Shown here piece after piece: positions 1 to 10,638 of a stretch of 64,000 bases of DNA. The DNA comes from Hemerocallis citrina (lineage: Eukaryota > Streptophyta > Magnoliopsida > Asparagales > Asphodelaceae), in contig CM030362.1 in NCBI GenBank assembly GCA_017893485.1, positions 265,765,675-265,829,674 of the forward strand. The letters run 5' to 3'. Both the position numbers and the translations under genes were made by a program. The notes beneath the pieces were generated by a model. It searched no databases, was not told the DNA's origin, and was given only the letters and a program-made list of their open reading frames with translations. How positions within the stretch are numbered: position 1 is the stretch's first letter; every line of letters starts with the position of its first letter.

Positions 1-719
1 TTTGTAATGGGAACTTGCTTTAAAGGAATCTATATCGAGGACAAGAGCATAAGCTGTCACTAATGAGTCCTCATTTCTATGAATTAGCTCGTTCCTCAAA
101 TCGGCTCGTAATCCAGCCCTAAACCTAGCGAGAGTTTGTTCTTTACTCTCTTTACTTAAAGCATTGCACCGAATAAGGAAGTCATCAAATTTATTAACAT
201 ATTCTTGTGTGGATTTACTTCCTTGATAAAGTTGGTTCCACGAATCTAGGAATCGGGTGTGGAACGATAACGATATATATCTCTCAGTGAGCTTCTCTTT
301 CATGGCTTCCCAAGTGGTTATGGGTCCAGGCATCGGCCTCTGCGGGCGTGTTCAAGATTGGTCCAGTGTTGTTGAGCTTTCCCAGTCAATTTCATCGTGA
401 CAAATTTAACTTTCAGGGCTTCGCTCATGTCAAACCACACAAAGTAGTGGTCCATTGCACAGATCCAATCAAGATAAGTTTGGGGTTCCATGTGGCCTTC
501 AAAATGGAGAACGTCAGCCTTAACGTTCTTCTTATTTTGTTCGTCAGGGTCACGTTCTTGACGTCGATCGTCACGAACATTTCCTTGAGGGATTTGACGA
601 TTAGCATGAAGCTCAGAGGCAACAGTTTGATTTAATTATACTTTCTCAAGTCTCTTATTGATATTGGCAAGAGTTGCTTGAGTGGCAGCTATGGTAGCGG
701 AAATATCAGAGTTGTCCAT
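1..719 (-). pseudogene. Ty3/gypsy gag, 5' part, decayed
   Basis: The minus strand reads as a Ty3/gypsy Gag capsid. It starts at the ATG complementary to 717-719 (MDNSDISATIAATQ...), continues through HFEGHMEPQTYLDWICAMDH and a VKFVTMKLTGKAQQHW stretch (about 350-540), then TTWEAMKEKLTERYISL (about 260-315) and a TLARFRAGLRADLRNEL stretch (about 75-150). This matches the usual order of plant capsid motifs. The frame is broken by a stop near 640 and by a stop/frame change near 340, so it cannot make a full Gag. It follows the 5' LTR and primer-binding site at 977-2192 in the correct order, and the rest of the element lies off the left edge. The gypsy assignment is firm; the lineage is not resolved. 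Confidence 0.85.
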
Positions 720-976
720 CTCAGTTCGGGAAGGTCTAGGGTTCCTAGTTGGGTGATTTGGGAGGGATAAGAAAGGCTCTTCAGAATCTGTGATGGTGCT
801 GCGAAGACGCATTCACCAAAAGGGGAAAACTAGGGGTCGTGTGTATGCTAACTTTTTTTAAAATGAATATGAAATGATCTAAAATAAAGAAAAAAAAATT
901 AAAAGACTACATGATTCTAAATGAATATAAAAATTGATGCCTAAATGATGCAAAAACTAGGGTTTTAAGAACCTTC

Positions 977-988
977 GCTCTGATACCA
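977..988 (-). other. Primer-binding site, tRNA-iMet type
   Basis: The minus strand carries TGGTATCAGAGC three bases inside the LTR end. This is the common plant PBS, complementary to the 3' end of initiator tRNA-Met. It fixes the element's orientation and the inner LTR boundary at 992. Confidence 0.9.
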
Positions 989-991
989 AAA

Positions 992-2192
992 TGATGTAAA
1001 ACGTAATCCTAAATAGAATTTCTAAGAATCTTAAAGGATTAATTTTACCAACATGTAATGCGGATCAAGTTAGAAATTAAAACAGTTAATCGGTTCGATG
1101 GATTTTCAAGAATTGAATTAAATTTAGCAAGCCCAATTAATAATTCAGTTCTAACAATCAATAATTAAATCCCTAAGCGTTCTTAGCAGGTAAAAGAGTC
1201 AATAGTGATTCGTACTCTAATTAGGCAAGTGGAACACTCAATCTTGATAATTGTGGTCGACAGTTAAATTGAATAATATAATAGAGATAATAAAGTAGTA
1301 TAACACAAATATTTGAGAATTGGAAAGAGTATACCGAGGGTTCGAAGAACTCAGCGTAGATCTCGGGTTGAACAGCAGTGAAGAGCACAACAATCAAAGA
1401 GATAGTAATGGCAGCACAACGAGCAATGGCAGCAATCAGCAGTGATGGGGGCCACGGGAGCTGACCGACGTGGCTCGACGGCGGGAGGGTGTCGAGCGGC
1501 GAGGGCGGCGGTGCAAATCGACGCATTGCGGCGTCGGGGTGCCACTGGTCGACGGAAGAGGTGGGGTTTTGGCCTGGGGCGTTGGGTCAACAGGAGTGGG
1601 GGGGTCGTCGGAGGTGAAGACGGGATGGGGAAGCGGATGTGGGGGAGTTGTCGAGGGCACGAAGTGGGGCTAGGGTTTCGGTCGAAGGTGGGGATGGGTT
1701 TGGGGATGAAGTCAATGGCGAAGGAGGTGGCTGTGGTGGTTGTAGGATGACGACGTGGGGGCTAAGGTTTTGGTCGGGATCAAAAGTAGGGGAAAGAAGA
1801 AGAAGGTGAGAGAGATTAGGGTTTTGGGTTAATTTTATTTGGGGGATTTTTTTAATTTGGGGTAGATTTTAGAGTTCACTAACCCTAAAATTGTATTAGG
1901 ATTTATCGCAAACCCTAATAGTTGGATCTCAATTGTATCACACAAAAAGAGACAGGAAGAGCAAAACTCAACACAATAATTTTTTAAATCAAGAATGACA
2001 TATCTTTCTCATTAATCTCAGGGCCTATAAATAGGCTTAAAACAAATCTTGTTACAAATCTCAAAAGATTCTAAAAATCTCAAAAATATTCTAATGCAAA
2101 AAAGAAAGATTACATATGGCTATAATTGCCAAAAAAACCAAACATGATACTGAAATAAAATACTAAATTAAATAGAATTGATGTCCTCATCA
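992..2192 (-). repeat. 5' LTR of minus-strand gypsy element
   Basis: On the minus strand the repeat runs from TGATGAGGACATC (2192) to TTTTACATCA (992). The termini TGATG/CATCA form a 5-bp inverted repeat, and a tRNA-iMet PBS follows. A TATA-like palindrome (CCTATAAATAGG) lies at 2024-2035. A GC-rich block occupies about 1440-1760; its open frames on both strands look like composition effects. The partner LTR is outside the window, so the length of 1,201 bp rests on the termini alone. If the outer edge is right, the flanking target-site copy begins GTATG at 2193. Confidence 0.75.
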
Positions 2193-2558
2193 GTATGTTC
2201 CACAAATTGGGGTGGGGACTGGTCCGGGCCGGCCCAAGCGTAGGTATGCCCCCCTACCTGTATTTGTACAATTTTCTTTGAACTAGATTTATTTGCATGT
2301 CGTTTTCTTCTATCTAATTCTAAATATGCATTGGAATTGGCATCATTACCAAGCATGACGCGACTAATGCATCATTATGTGTGTAACAGTGTAGGAAGGA
2401 GAGAGCACATGTGACGCATGTGCTGTAAATATAGTGTGGAAAAAGTTGGCTTCACAGTTCAACACATTTCTTATGAAGTTACAATAGTTAAAGATGATTT
2501 TTGTTTAAGAATGAGCATCGAGAATTACTCTTTATGTTTTGCCCTTTCTTTTGCACAG
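2193..2558 (+). other. Probable terminal intron of the ORP-like gene
   Basis: No coding or repeat signature was recognised. The stretch ends in a pyrimidine-rich tract and the acceptor CTTTCTTTTGCACAG directly before the exon at 2559. It is therefore best read as the remaining 3' part of an intron interrupted by the retrotransposon on its left. Confidence 0.5.
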
Positions 2559-2735
2559 TCCTCGAAATTACAAGAGAACGGGTGGAAACCCAGATGGTTC
2601 CAAAAGGACAGCGAGACTGGAACATTTAGGTACAAGGGAGGATACTGGGAAGCTAGGGAGCAGGGAAAATGGGAAGACTGTCCTGATATTTTTGGCGAGT
2701 TTTCACTTGGTACTGATGTTAAAACTCATAAATGA
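2559..2735 (+). CDS. Last exon of oxysterol-binding-protein-related protein (partial)
   Basis: After the acceptor TTTTGCACAG, an open exon of 58 codons begins [17 protein letters not shown] and contains [20 protein letters not shown], then ends with TGA at 2733-2735. The W-x-PRWF and GGYWEAR...PDIFG pattern is what I recall from the C-terminal tail of plant OSBP-related proteins (ORPs), lipid-transfer proteins that bind sterol or PI4P at membrane contacts. Upstream exons are not visible; they would lie left of the window, beyond a gypsy element that points the other way. The reading frame is intact, so this may be the end of a live gene whose last intron holds the element, or a stranded gene fragment. 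Family recognition is from memory without a search. Confidence 0.65.
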   Translation, partial: SSKLQENGWKPRWFQKDSETGTFRYKGGYWEAREQGKWEDCPDIFGEFSLGTDVKTHK

Positions 2736-3812
2736 GGATATGTTAATAGCTAATAGCTTACAGATTGGCTTAAGATGTTTGTAATTTTTTGGTGCTCTGC
2801 AAGTTGTTCGCTTGCGTGCATGTATATAATGCAATTGTGAATCCATTTTGGAGCAATGGAATCATGTGTGTATACATGTATTTTTTTTTTCGCTCCCTTA
2901 CTGTCCAATAAATTCATTTTCTTGCGTGTCAGTTTTAGTATTGAGAATCAATTTAATGTTTTCAGTTCATATGTTATGGTATGAATATTGGATACAAGAA
3001 TGTGCTCATTGCCTGTTTCAATTTGTTCTTTATAGATAATGAGATTCACCATTAGAGAGCCTTTATCGCCAATAGACTTGTCGGATGCATCCATCGTTGG
3101 GCAGTACATCGTGCAGGAAAAGAATGTCTTGTCCACGAGCTACATTGCATCTATCTAAAGAGTTCTGTATACAGCTGATATGTCTTTTTATTTTTATTTT
3201 TATTTTATTTTTATTGGTGTGCATAAATTGTTCTCAAAATTACGCAGAACGCCGAAGTTTTGATGCGAGTACTATTTCTATTTACATTAATTTTGTCAAA
3301 AGTATGTTTTGTAAACAACTTGTGGAGCCAATCTATTTATACTGAAGTTTCTTGCTTCGCCTAGCGCACAAATCATCTCAACGCAGTGGAAATTTGTTAC
3401 ATTGCTGCTCTCTTCTTAGCTGACAAATAATCTCTTGATACAACGAAAATTCGTTAAATATCACTCAATTAACAGTGTCAATGATGCATTTCCTTAGTTG
3501 CTTAATTCCCTTAGCATGTGGAATGGGCGGAATTGACATGATTTACTTTTAGTATATAATGCCAACCAGTAATCCTTTCTCTTTTCTCTTCAAGGCGCAT
3601 GGTTATAATCAAATTTCGATGTTGCTTTCTTGGTGTACGCAAAATACTTCTACAAATAAAAAATGAACTTGCGTAAATTTTGAACAACATTTAAAATTTT
3701 AAACATATATCAATCATCATCTTATATCTCAATCATATATCTAAAACTTCAAATCGTATGCTACTTCACGTTCATATTAAATTACTACTAGTGACGAGAC
3801 CGTTCTCCTACA
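2736..3812. other. Downstream and intergenic DNA, no gene recognised
   Basis: AT-rich single-copy-like DNA. The first part should contain the 3' UTR of the ORP-like exon. A short open stretch at about 3040-3160 (translating near TIREPLSPIDLSDASIVGQY) was examined but matched no family I know. No structured repeat was seen. Confidence 0.4.
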
Positions 3813-4334
3813 ATGGCTAAGCGAGAGAGGGAGGAAGATAGGGTGGTCCACGTCAGCAAGCGTCATGGAGAGCAGTCACGCTCGAGGAGCAAAGCAAGGG
3901 GGGAGGACAAGGTCGAGGTCACCTGCGGATCATAGAGACCGAGCAGGTGACGCAAGAGGAAAAGGAGATCGACTAGGTCGGCTTCGAGAGAACGAAGAAA
4001 TTCTGTTGGAGTTTAGAGATAGGAGCGCAGCTTCTCATCACCACCAAGGAGACAGAGCGGTAGAAAGGAAAAGGAGGTCGCACACAGACGTGACTAGAGG
4101 CAATACCAAAGATTGTGATGAACATAGAGTTCATCGGCGATCACCTTCGCCGGAGAAAGAGATGCGTCGTACTAGAGAAGACGAATACGGCGAGTGGATA
4201 TTGGTAAAGCCTAGGAAAATACAGAAACACAGTAAGAGTAAGAGTACTTCGGGGGATTCGAAGATTGATGGACGTCAAAACTGTCATAAGTGCGCAAGAC
4301 CTGGCCATTCGATTAGTAACTGCAAATTCGATTG
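3813..4334 (+). pseudogene. LINE ORF1, N-terminal part with zinc knuckle
   Basis: The probable start is ATG 3813 (MAKREREEDRVVHVSKRHGE). The frame then shifts in a G-run near 3900 into the frame open from 3865. The protein is rich in R, S, E and K with RS repeats (RTRSRSPADHRDR), then has YGEWILVKPRK and a CCHC zinc knuckle, CHKCARPGHSISNC (about 4281-4322). The sequence is interrupted after GATTG by a Tat-type retrotransposon and resumes at 15811. Rejoining the flanks places a second, mutated knuckle (CYVCKKSSHISMAS) directly after the first. A nucleic-acid-binding ORF1 of a non-LTR retrotransposon is the best reading, supported by the DUF4283-like and endonuclease-like regions downstream. 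Confidence 0.7.
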
Positions 4335-4339
4335 GTTCT
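4335..4339. repeat. Target-site duplication GTTCT (left)
   Basis: GTTCT here and at 15811-15815 flanks the element at 4340-15810. Removing one copy plus the element restores a continuous LINE frame across the two zinc knuckles. Confidence 0.85.
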
Positions 4340-4546
4340 TGATGTGTCTAATTGTTATACAAATATTTGTACTCATTTACCCATTAAAATTGCTTGTATT
4401 CATCTTTATTGTGTTTAATTCATCTTATTTCCATAATATTTCAAGTAATTAATTAGTTTTGAAGGAATAAGATTTTTGATGCAAAATGTGAATATTTTTA
4501 GTAAAATTCAACAAACAAAACAAACAGAATGATTTATTAAATTTTA

Positions 4547-5188
4547 AGGTTTTTAACATGTATGTCCCTAACAAATACTTGAATATCATGTATGCCCCCT
4601 ACAAATATGTATTTTCATATATGTCCCCAACAATATATGCCATTTCTCTTAATTATCCCTCTAGTTAAAAAAACCCAAAACGATAGAGAATTTTCAGTTT
4701 TTTTTAAGGACTTGATGAAAAATGACTAAAATATTATATTCTCTACCATTCAAACTTTATCTTTTTCATCCTTGTAAATCCGGGCAATTGTTAATCCAAC
4801 CAAGACTTATTAACTCTTCTAAAAAAATTTTCATTTTTCTTCATGAAATGGATAAACTAACAATGCATCTTTGAGAACTACATATTCTTTCTCATGTCAC
4901 TTCTTCAAATTTACCATCAGTCTTGTTTTTTAATGATAGATTATAATCTTCCTCATATATTTTCCTTAAAACTGTTAAATCTTTTCTCATTTGATAGTCT
5001 AATTTGATATTTTAATTTGCTTTCTATTTGTCTCGTAAGGGTAAAATCATGGTTAACTTAGTGATATCTAACATAGGGGTAAATATGAAATAAAGTCCAA
5101 ATTGTTAGAGGTATATACGAAAATACAGATTTGTGAGGGGTATATATGATATTATCATATTTGTTAGGGGCAAACATGTTAAAAACCC
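4547..5188. mobile_element. Mutator-type MITE, 642 bp
   Basis: Terminal inverted repeats begin (A/G)GGTTTTTAACATGT at both ends. The element is flanked by a 9-bp duplication TAAATTTTA (4538-4546 and 5189-5197), the size typical of Mutator-like elements. The 3' LTR of the host element shows the empty site, proving insertion after the host element arrived. It encodes no protein. Confidence 0.9.
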
Positions 5189-5535
5189 TAAATTTTATTG
5201 TTTTGTTGATTTTTAAATTTCACAATTTTGCCGTGTGAAATACAAGATATAAATTTTAATTGCCAATGGAGGGGAAAATGCAATAAACAATTTTAAAAGA
5301 GTTTAAATAAACTAATATGATTTTTAGTTAGTTTAATTAATTTTAAACTAATTAACTGTATTTTTATTTTTAAATTCTATTTTCTGATTTTATTTTGTGT
5401 GTGCAGCACGTGCTTGAAAAAAAAGAAAGAGAAGGAAATGAGCAAGAAATAAAGAGCAAATTACATAAGGAAACAAATAAATGAAGAATAGGGGGTTTTC
5501 TGCAAAAATAAACCCTAATCTCTATTTCTTGCGCC

Positions 5536-5543
5536 TATAAATA
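5536..5543 (+). promoter_or_regulatory. LTR TATA box
   Basis: TATAAATA in the context GCGCCTATAAATAGAAGAGC, conserved in the 3' LTR at 11187-11194. It is the probable core promoter of the Tat-type element, with transcription starting shortly downstream. Confidence 0.65.
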
Positions 5544-6788
5544 GAAGAGCAAACAAGAGAAGAAGTAACGCTGAACGAAGGGAGAGAGCGACGGTTGATC
5601 CCTAATCATTATTATAAAAAAAAAAGAAAAAGAAAAGATGAAGTCAGAGCAAAGTGGGCGTGCTGTGCTCCAACTCCAAGGCGAAACCAGAGAGATGTGA
5701 CATCAGCAGCACGTAGCGTCCTTGCGCGTGTGGCTCAAGACGAAAAGGAGAGAGAGAAAGAGAGAGAGTTGGGTTAAAGCGCGGACGTCAGCTTCATTGT
5801 GCGGCTCAAGACGAAAAAGGAGAAGGAGAGGTGACGTGGTATGCTAACTCAGCGACGCTGAGTTCGAGGCCAGACGGGATAGGGATCAGAGGTGACATGG
5901 GCGCGCGTCTCGAGGCTGGCGTCAGCAGCAGAAAGCGACAGAGAAGGAGAGAGGAAGAGAAGGTCGTGTTTGCTACTTCGGTTTGCAATTTCTTCTACAA
6001 AAATAGTCCATTTTGTATCTCTTTTCTCTCTCTCTAATTTTATAATGTAATCCAGGACAATGTTTGTTAGTTGCAAAACCATTATGAACTAAATTTATTT
6101 TTCTAGGGCTTCGATGTAGCCTAGTTTTGATAACACAATTTTAATTCCATATTATTTTTCTATTTTTTCATGATTGTATGTTTGATTTTTATTCTTAATG
6201 CGTACAATTGGTTAACAGACGTTTGTATGATCCATTAAATCATGAAGAGACCGAAATGGTAATTTGTGATTAATAAAAATTAAATACCATTGATTGAGCG
6301 AAATTAGAGATAATTTACCGTGATTAATGTGACCGTTAAGAAATCCATAGATCTTAATGAATTTTCAATTGGTAATTCGTGCATGAACTATGACAAATAA
6401 TTAGTTGAGAATATTTTTGATATTGCTTGAGAGAGAATATTGAATAATTTGGGGATTTTGGTCTACAACATGGAAAAATAATCTTTTTATTCGTATGGAA
6501 TTATAAATTGTGTGGGATGAACTAGGTGAAATCAAAAGCCCTAGAATTAATTTTGCCATTAACAAATTACAAAATTTCAGATTCAAACCCTTTAATTAAT
6601 TTAGTTAGATTTTTTGATTAATTTCATTTAGTTTCTTTCTTTGTTAATATCGATATTCCAAATAGTAATTCATCTAGTGATTTCGGTACTCAATAAAATA
6701 ATTAGTGCTTGTGGGTTCGACACTCTTTTCACTTAACTATACTACTTGTTACGATTTTGTACACTTGCAAAAATTCACATCAAGTTTT

Positions 6789-6807
6789 TGGCGCCATTGC
6801 CGGGGAC
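6789..6807 (+). other. Primer-binding site, tRNA-Asp type
   Basis: TGGCGCCATTGCCGGGGAC lies six bases after the 5' LTR. It differs at one base from the complement of the plant tRNA-Asp 3' end as I remember it; this PBS is usual for the Tat/Athila branch of plant Ty3/gypsy elements. Confidence 0.85.
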
Positions 6808-6999
6808 TAGTTATTCTTTTATTGATATTGAAAATTGCTAGATTATTACTAGTTTGGATTTTTTTATTTTTTATTTTTATTATTATTTTACCCCTTTTTT
6901 TTTGACTTATTTTTACTTTTATTTATTTTTCTTATTTTATTTTTTTATTTTTTCTATTTTTTTCAATACTTATATTTCAGGACATACAAGTACATTATT

Positions 7000-8825
7000 A
7001 TGGAGAACTATGAGAACAAGGTTTTGAAAGACTATGCTATGCCTTCAATTCATGAAGCAACATCAAGCATAAAGAGTCCGGTTATTGAAGCTAACGATTT
7101 TGAGATTAAACCGACCATTATTCAAATGATTCAACAGACTGTTCAATTTTGGGGACTACCGCACGAGGATCCTTATGTTCACATTGCAAATTTTCTAGAA
7201 ATTTGTGACACTTTCAAGCACAACGGAGTATCAGATGATGTAATTCGATTGAGACTTTTTCCTTTTTCACTAAGAGATAAGGCGAAGGTTTGGCTAAATT
7301 TTCTACCACCCGGTAGTATTACTACTTGGGAGGGACTTGCACAAAAATTTCTAGCTAAGCATTTTCCGCTGGCAAAGACAGCAAAACTAAGAAATGATAT
7401 TACCACATTTATTCAATTTGAGATCGAGTATTTATATGATGCATGGGAGAGGTACAAAGAGTTATTAAGAAAGTGTCATCTTCATGAACTACCGAAATGG
7501 TTGCAAATTCAAATATTCTATAATAGTTTGGGAGTTACAAATTGATTTATGGTTGATGAAGCAGCGAGAGGTGCACTAATGAACAAAACTCATGAAGCAG
7601 CCTATGCACTTTTAGAAGAGATTGCATCAAATAATTACCAGTGGTCTTCAGAGAGAACAATGCCAAGAAAAGTTGCTGGAGTTTTTTGAACTTGATCATA
7701 TTACTACTTTAACTGCATAAATTGATATTTTATCTAAAAAGTTAGGCAATATGAACTTTAGTGCTATTCAATCTAATGAACTTTAGTGCTATTCAATCTA
7801 ATATGATTTGTGATCTTTGTGCAGGAAATCACTCAAGTACAATTGCCAAGTGGGGAACCCTTTTTCTCAATCAATTTCAATCAAGCAAATTACGTGTCCA
7901 ATTTTCAACATCAAAACAATCCTTATTCGAACACGTAACATCAAGAATGGAGAAACACCCCCAATTTTTTCATGGAACAACAATCAAGGAGCAATTAGAC
8001 CACCTCAAAATTTTTCACAGCAAGAAAAGAAGCTGACACTTGAAGAGATGCTTATGCAACACATGCAGAAGACAGAGCAATACATACAGAAGACAGATTT
8101 GGCAATTCAAAATGTTGCAATTTCAACTTTAGCTTCAGTTCGCAATCTTGAGGTTCAAATTGGAATTTTTTGCAGTGCTAGGCTACTTTTTGAAACTATT
8201 TGCGATTTTGGGCCACAACCCAAACTATTAGCATTTTTAGTTAGGCAGTGCCACGTCAGCAGCAGCCGCTATTGGGAATAGCGGCCTCTTCTTAGCGACC
8301 AACACATTGGACTCCCACACTTGGCAGATGATAGAGGGTATTGTATAATTGCAAACCACTTGGTATAACTGAGGTCGCTATTGTCAATCGCGGCCTTATA
8401 TAACTAAGGCCGCTATTCCCAATAGCGACCTCAGGTGGGGCTGAAATAGATTGGGCCAACCTGTGGTCGCTATTGAGAATAGCGGCCTTAGTTATACAAG
8501 GTCGCTATTGACAATAGCGACCTCAGTTATACGAAGTCGTGTCCATTATACAATATCCTCTCTATAAGCTGACAATGGTGGGAGGTCGCTATGAAGAGGT
8601 CGCTATTCCCAATAGCGGCCACTGCTGACGTAGCACTGCCTAGCTAAAAATGCTAATAGTTTGGGTTGTGGCCCAAAATCGCAAATAGTTTCAAAAAGTA
8701 GCCTAGCACTGCAATAAATTCTTCAAATTGGTCAAATATCAAATATTCTTAACGAAAAAATGACAGGAACATTACCGAGCAACACAATGGTTAATCCCAC
8801 GGAGCATGTCAAAGCATAACATTAA
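7000..8825 (+). pseudogene. Tat/Athila-type gag, broken
   Basis: Starts at ATG 7000 (MENYENKVLKDYAM). It shows the conserved capsid run DPYVHIANFLEICDTFK (about 7170-7220), RLRLFPFSLRDKAKVWL (about 7250-7300), TTWEGLAQKFLAKHFP and LRNDITTFIQFE. Damage: an in-frame TGA near 7543, a frameshift in the T-run near 7690, a TAA near 7719, and a roughly 25-bp direct duplication at 7751-7801. A zinc knuckle C-x2-C-x4-H-x4-C (about 7813-7854) spans another frameshift. The MITE at 8163-8721 splits the frame at LEVQIG/QISNILN; removing it with one TSD copy rejoins the two sides exactly. This is the virus-like-particle structural protein and it is not functional here. Confidence 0.88.
8163..8721. mobile_element. 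Fold-back Mutator-type MITE, 559 bp
   Basis: Terminal inverted repeats begin GAATTT(T/A)TTGCAGTGC and extend about 120 bp inward. The flanking 9-bp duplication TTCAAATTG (8154-8162 and 8722-8730) indicates a Mutator-type insertion. The interior has six palindromes of the type GGTCGCTATT-nnn-AATAGCGACC, near 8260, 8373, 8406, 8463, 8500 and 8598. No protein is encoded. Inserted into gag of the host retrotransposon. Confidence 0.92.
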
Positions 8826-8833
8826 GAAGCGGG

Positions 8834-9259
8834 ATGACAATTGAGCAACCACAAGAAGAAAATGGCGAACAAAATGTGGTTGAAAAGGAAGAAGAGTACG
8901 AACCAATTATGGAGGAACAAACACAGCATGAGCAAGTAACTTTTGATGTTTTTTCCAAGAAGTTTTCTATCGAAGAACAGTCGTGTTTTCAAGTAAGTGA
9001 AACAGATTTAATTGTGGGCGAGAAACATAAGGCTAAAGTTGAAAAGTTACCAATCGAAGTATATCCAACAAATTCAGCAACCCATGAATCTGAGAAAGAA
9101 AATAAGTTGAAATATGTTATGTATTTGGATGTTGCACCATCTATTCATCCATTTTCTCAGCTGACATTCAAGGAGGTGGGGATATCAAAGACTGCCATCT
9201 TCACGAAAGAAACGACTGAAATTCGAGCCGCTACCATCAAGCTTGACGGATGCACATAA
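8834..9259 (+). pseudogene. Acidic gag-downstream ORF joined to a pol remnant
   Basis: A 141-codon frame from ATG 8834 rich in E, Q, V and K (for example VVEKEEEYEPIMEEQTQ). It follows directly on the gag tail. Its end (RAATIKLDGCT) and the following bases resemble the last residues of Tat/Athila integrase, and GCGCTTCTTGGGAGGCAACC (about 9371-9390) is typical 3' leader sequence of this branch. I infer that an internal deletion removed nearly all of pol and fused these ends. The ORF itself was not recognised. Confidence 0.45.
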
Positions 9260-10638
9260 AAATTCTAATCCACATATGAAGAGAATTATTGGAAAAGAGA
9301 CTCGTATGTTGTTAGATCTTGGCGTCACATAACCATTTCACCACCAAGTCGGACTGAAGACTTAAAACTTAGCGCTTCTTGGGAGGCAACCCATATTTTC
9401 TTTTACTGCATTTAGTTTTGAATTTTCTTTTATTTTATTATAATTTTAATGTTTGATTTTATTTTGTAGGATTGCATAAGTTTGGAAGTCATCGGGTGGA
9501 GCTGTTTTCTATACCTATATTGATGGCTATTTTTTAGCAGGATTGAGTCAGAATCTGGAACAATGCTTCAAAGAGCGATTGTAGCCTATCGTATTAGCTT
9601 TCCAGCAAAAAAAAAAAAATCACATTTGGACATCTACAGCTCCAGATATCGCTGAAACACTGAATGCCGCGCGTACAGAATTTTTAAGACGAATCAGGGG
9701 AGAAATTCTGAACTTTTTGCATTGTTTTTGTTTTTCTTTTTTCTTTCCCATTGAGGAAAATGTGATATTCAAGTTTGGGGAGAAGGTTAGAAATTTATTT
9801 TTATTTTATACATTTTTGAAAGAAAAACAAAACAAAATTGATTTCAATTGGGCTCACCATTACACTTTTGAGTTCTTTATTGTGCTAAGCATTGAAATTT
9901 TTTTTTAGGATTGACAATTGCTTGTAAAGCAAGATTAAGCAAAATTATTTACTTTAGGAATTATTGAATTTCAAAATTCCTTGCACAATTGAGACAGTCA
10001 TGCGATTATACATAAAAGAAAAATGTAATGTTTTTTCTTCTGATTATCCCCTTTGATCTAGTCCTAAACAGAGTTTAAGTAAATAGAGTAATAATGAAAA
10101 AAAAAATATATGAATAAAGTCAATCTACTCCAGTGTTTTGAGTTGCTTAGTAACTAGAGGTATTCATCACAAATGTTTACTTTTACGTCAAACGACAACT
10201 TGAAATATGAGTATGCAAAGTACTCTAAGTTTGTGACTTGTTGAGTAACCGGGTGAATTCATCACAAATGTTTACATTCGCGTCAAAAGGCAAGTGACAA
10301 AATTAGAGAAGAGACCAAAAAAATAAAACTCTAGTTTGCTACTCGGTTTGTAGTAGTGAGAAGGGATAATCACAGATGGAGTTGTTACATAATATAATTA
10401 TATTAATTGCATGACAATTATGATTGAGTTTGGAATTATAAATAAATAATTGTACTAGAAAAAGTGAGTATGCTTGATTTTACTTTATTTGCTGTTGTTT
10501 ATATTCTAAATTAATTTTGATGCTTGCAAGATAAGATTTCTTAGTGTGATGAGTTGAGCCTACTATTGATTATTATTCCTTTATTCATGGTTTTACTTTT
10601 TGCTCGAGGACACGCAAAATCTTAAGTTTGGGGCTATT
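9260..10638 (+). other. 3' untranslated spacer and polypurine tract of Tat-type element
   Basis: Non-coding AT-rich DNA. It ends in CTTAAGTTTGGGGCTATT (10621-10638), the probable polypurine tract that primes plus-strand synthesis, immediately before the 3' LTR. Similar T-rich blocks with frequent ATCACAAATG/TTTACAT phrases at about 10140-10290 form two degenerate direct repeats. Confidence 0.7.

Larger units (their letters stand above)
4340..6782 (+). repeat. 5' LTR of Tat-type element
   Basis: Runs from TGATGTGTCTAATT to AATTCACATCA, with 7-bp inverted termini TGATGTG/CACATCA. It is closely matched by 10639-15810 once the later insertions are discounted. It contains the MITE at 4547-5188, which the 3' copy lacks, and a TATA box at 5536-5543. 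Confidence 0.92.

Noticed and set aside
2168..2356. Minus-strand frame spanning the outer edge of the first LTR
   Set aside because: It crosses the LTR boundary and shows no known domain.
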